Assembly: GCA_046262635.1 (NCBI GenBank)
Contig: JBHEMK010000004.1
Span: forward strand, 1-7,624
Length of the DNA: 7,624 nt
Direction of reading: 5' to 3'
Source: JBHEMK01 sp046262635
Lineage (GTDB): Bacteria > Actinomycetota > Thermoleophilia > Gaiellales > Gaiellaceae
The position numbers and the translations under genes were made by a program. Numbering within the stretch: the stretch's first letter is position 1; each line of letters opens with the position of its first letter. Shown here one piece after another: positions 6,693 to 7,624 of this stretch. The notes below the pieces were generated by a model. It was not told the origin of the DNA, did not search any database, and was given only the letters and a program-made list of their open reading frames with translations.

Positions 6693-6703
6693 GCACGCGC
6701 GGG

Positions 6704-7624
6704 CTACGAGGTTCGGCCTCCACCCGACGCGACCCAGGCGATCGCCTTCGAGGCGAGCTCGTCGAGCGCCCGCACCGACAGCTCCAGGTGCTCGGGCTTC
6801 GTGTCCTCGAGCCTCGTGTGCGACAGGCCGCGGAGGCTCTGGACGAAGATCATTACCGTCGGCACGCCCGCACGGGAGACCTCGGCGGCATCGTGGAGCG
6901 GGCCTGAAGGCAGCCGGTGCGACGTGCCCGAGACCTCGCGGATCGCCTCTTCCGCAAAGCCGATGAGCGTCTCGTCGAAGAGGATCGGCTCAATCTGCCA
7001 GATCCGCTGCCACGCGACGTCGATGTTCTCCTCGCGGGCGAAGCGCTCGCTCTGGCCCTTCGCAAGCCGGAGCAGCTCTGCGAGCTTGGCCGGGTCGAGA
7101 TGCCGCTGATCGAGGAGCTGCTCGGCGGTCTCCACGACCGATGTGACGATTCCCGGCCTGCAGACGACGTTCCCGGACGTGCAAACCGCACCGCCGCCGA
7201 CCTCCTCGGCGAGCTCCCGGAGGCTCAGGTCGAGCTTCGCGGCTCCCGCCAGCGCGTCACGGCGCTGGTCCATCGGCGTCGAGCCGGCATGGGCGGCCTG
7301 GCCCCTCCACGTCAACTGGTGACGCTCGACCCCGAACGTGCCGAGCACGACGCCGAGCGGAAGGCCCATCGACTCGAGCACGGGCCCCTGCTCGATGTGC
7401 AGCTCGAGATAGGCGGCCGCGCCGTCCAACTCCCTGCGGGCCTCAAGGGCACCGTCGAGCTCGACCCCGTGCTTGGCCAGCGCCTCGGGCAGCCCGACAC
7501 CGTCGTTGTCTCGACGACTGCGCAGCTCGTCCTGGTCGGCCATCGAGCCCGCGGCGGCGCTCGAGCCAAAGAGCGAGCGCCCGAACCGCGACCCCTCCTC
7601 ATCGGCCCAGTTGACGAGCCGGAC
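6704..7624 (-). CDS. Hydantoinase/carbamoylase-family (M20) amidase, partial
   Basis: The last 306 residues of a binuclear metal amidohydrolase. The frame is open to the right edge and the start lies outside the window, so roughly the first 100 residues are missing. Seen (numbering from the window edge): WADEEGSRFG with the general-base/metal Glu pair at 9-10; ELHIEQGP with metal His76; the lid-domain motif GQAAHAGSTPMDQRRDAL with His112; SGPLHDAAE (His244, Asp245); and a C-terminal GLSHTRLEDT with metal His269. This is the pattern of N-carbamoyl-L-amino acid hydrolases, beta-ureidopropionases and allantoate amidohydrolases, which release ammonia and CO2 from N-carbamoyl compounds. The SGPLHDAAE form looks most like carbamoylases, but exact substrate is open. 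An internal ATG at 7543 would start after the EEG motif and cannot be the true start. TAG is at 6704-6706, converging on the ABC relic. It probably belongs with the MFS and LLM genes. Confidence 0.92.
   Translation of the reverse strand, partial: VRLVNWADEEGSRFGRSLFGSSAAAGSMADQDELRSRRDNDGVGLPEALAKHGVELDGALEARRELDGAAAYLELHIEQGPVLESMGLPLGVVLGTFGVERHQLTWRGQAAHAGSTPMDQRRDALAGAAKLDLSLRELAEEVGGGAVCTSGNVVCRPGIVTSVVETAEQLLDQRHLDPAKLAELLRLAKGQSERFAREENIDVAWQRIWQIEPILFDETLIGFAEEAIREVSGTSHRLPSGPLHDAAEVSRAGVPTVMIFVQSLRGLSHTRLEDTKPEHLELSVRALDELASKAIAWVASGGGRTS

Noticed and set aside
6704..7543. Amidase starting at the internal ATG at 7543
   Set aside because: The frame continues to the window edge and encodes the conserved WADEEG metal-site motif upstream of that ATG, so the gene is partial and starts outside.

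Overview
The window is GC-rich DNA with a dense, mostly one-directional gene layout. It carries an LLM-class oxidoreductase of a family often linked to cofactor F420, and a tRNA-Cys gene without an encoded CCA end. GGAGG ribosome binding sites and GTG starts also occur. Together these suggest a high-GC actinomycete, possibly a Thermoleophilia-type soil lineage. That placement is an inference from style and family impressions; no marker gene is present to prove it.

Layout from left to right (all intact genes are on the minus strand, so transcription runs right to left). 3-1187 is a zinc-dependent, formaldehyde/alcohol dehydrogenase-like MDR enzyme. 1188-1448 is a gene-free spacer with a probable terminator hairpin. 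1449-1519 is tRNA-Cys(GCA). 1546-3285 is a prolyl-oligopeptidase-family (S9) serine peptidase whose stop lies 26 bp before the tRNA. 3286-3578 is a spacer with no convincing gene but an 18-bp perfect palindrome. 3579-4598 is an LLM-class flavin/F420-dependent oxidoreductase. 4706-5872 is an MFS transporter. 5885 to about 6692, on the plus strand, is a heavily decayed ABC transporter ATPase pseudogene. 6704 to the right edge is the C-terminal part of an M20-type hydantoinase/carbamoylase-family amidase, whose start lies outside the window.

The right half reads best as a small catabolic cluster: an N-carbamoyl amino acid or ureide amidohydrolase, an MFS permease and an LLM oxidoreductase, all on one strand. 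Hydantoin, pyrimidine or purine-ureide breakdown would fit, but the substrate is not visible from sequence. The cluster is interrupted by the antisense ABC relic, which has about ten reading-frame breaks, a damaged Walker A and signature motif, an excised H-loop region, a missing C-terminus and no permease partner. The left half holds unrelated housekeeping-type genes (peptidase, tRNA, dehydrogenase).

I see no CRISPR array, insertion sequence, phage gene or convincing new system. The pseudogene is the most notable feature. The long open frames antisense to, or extending upstream of, the real genes are by-products of high GC.
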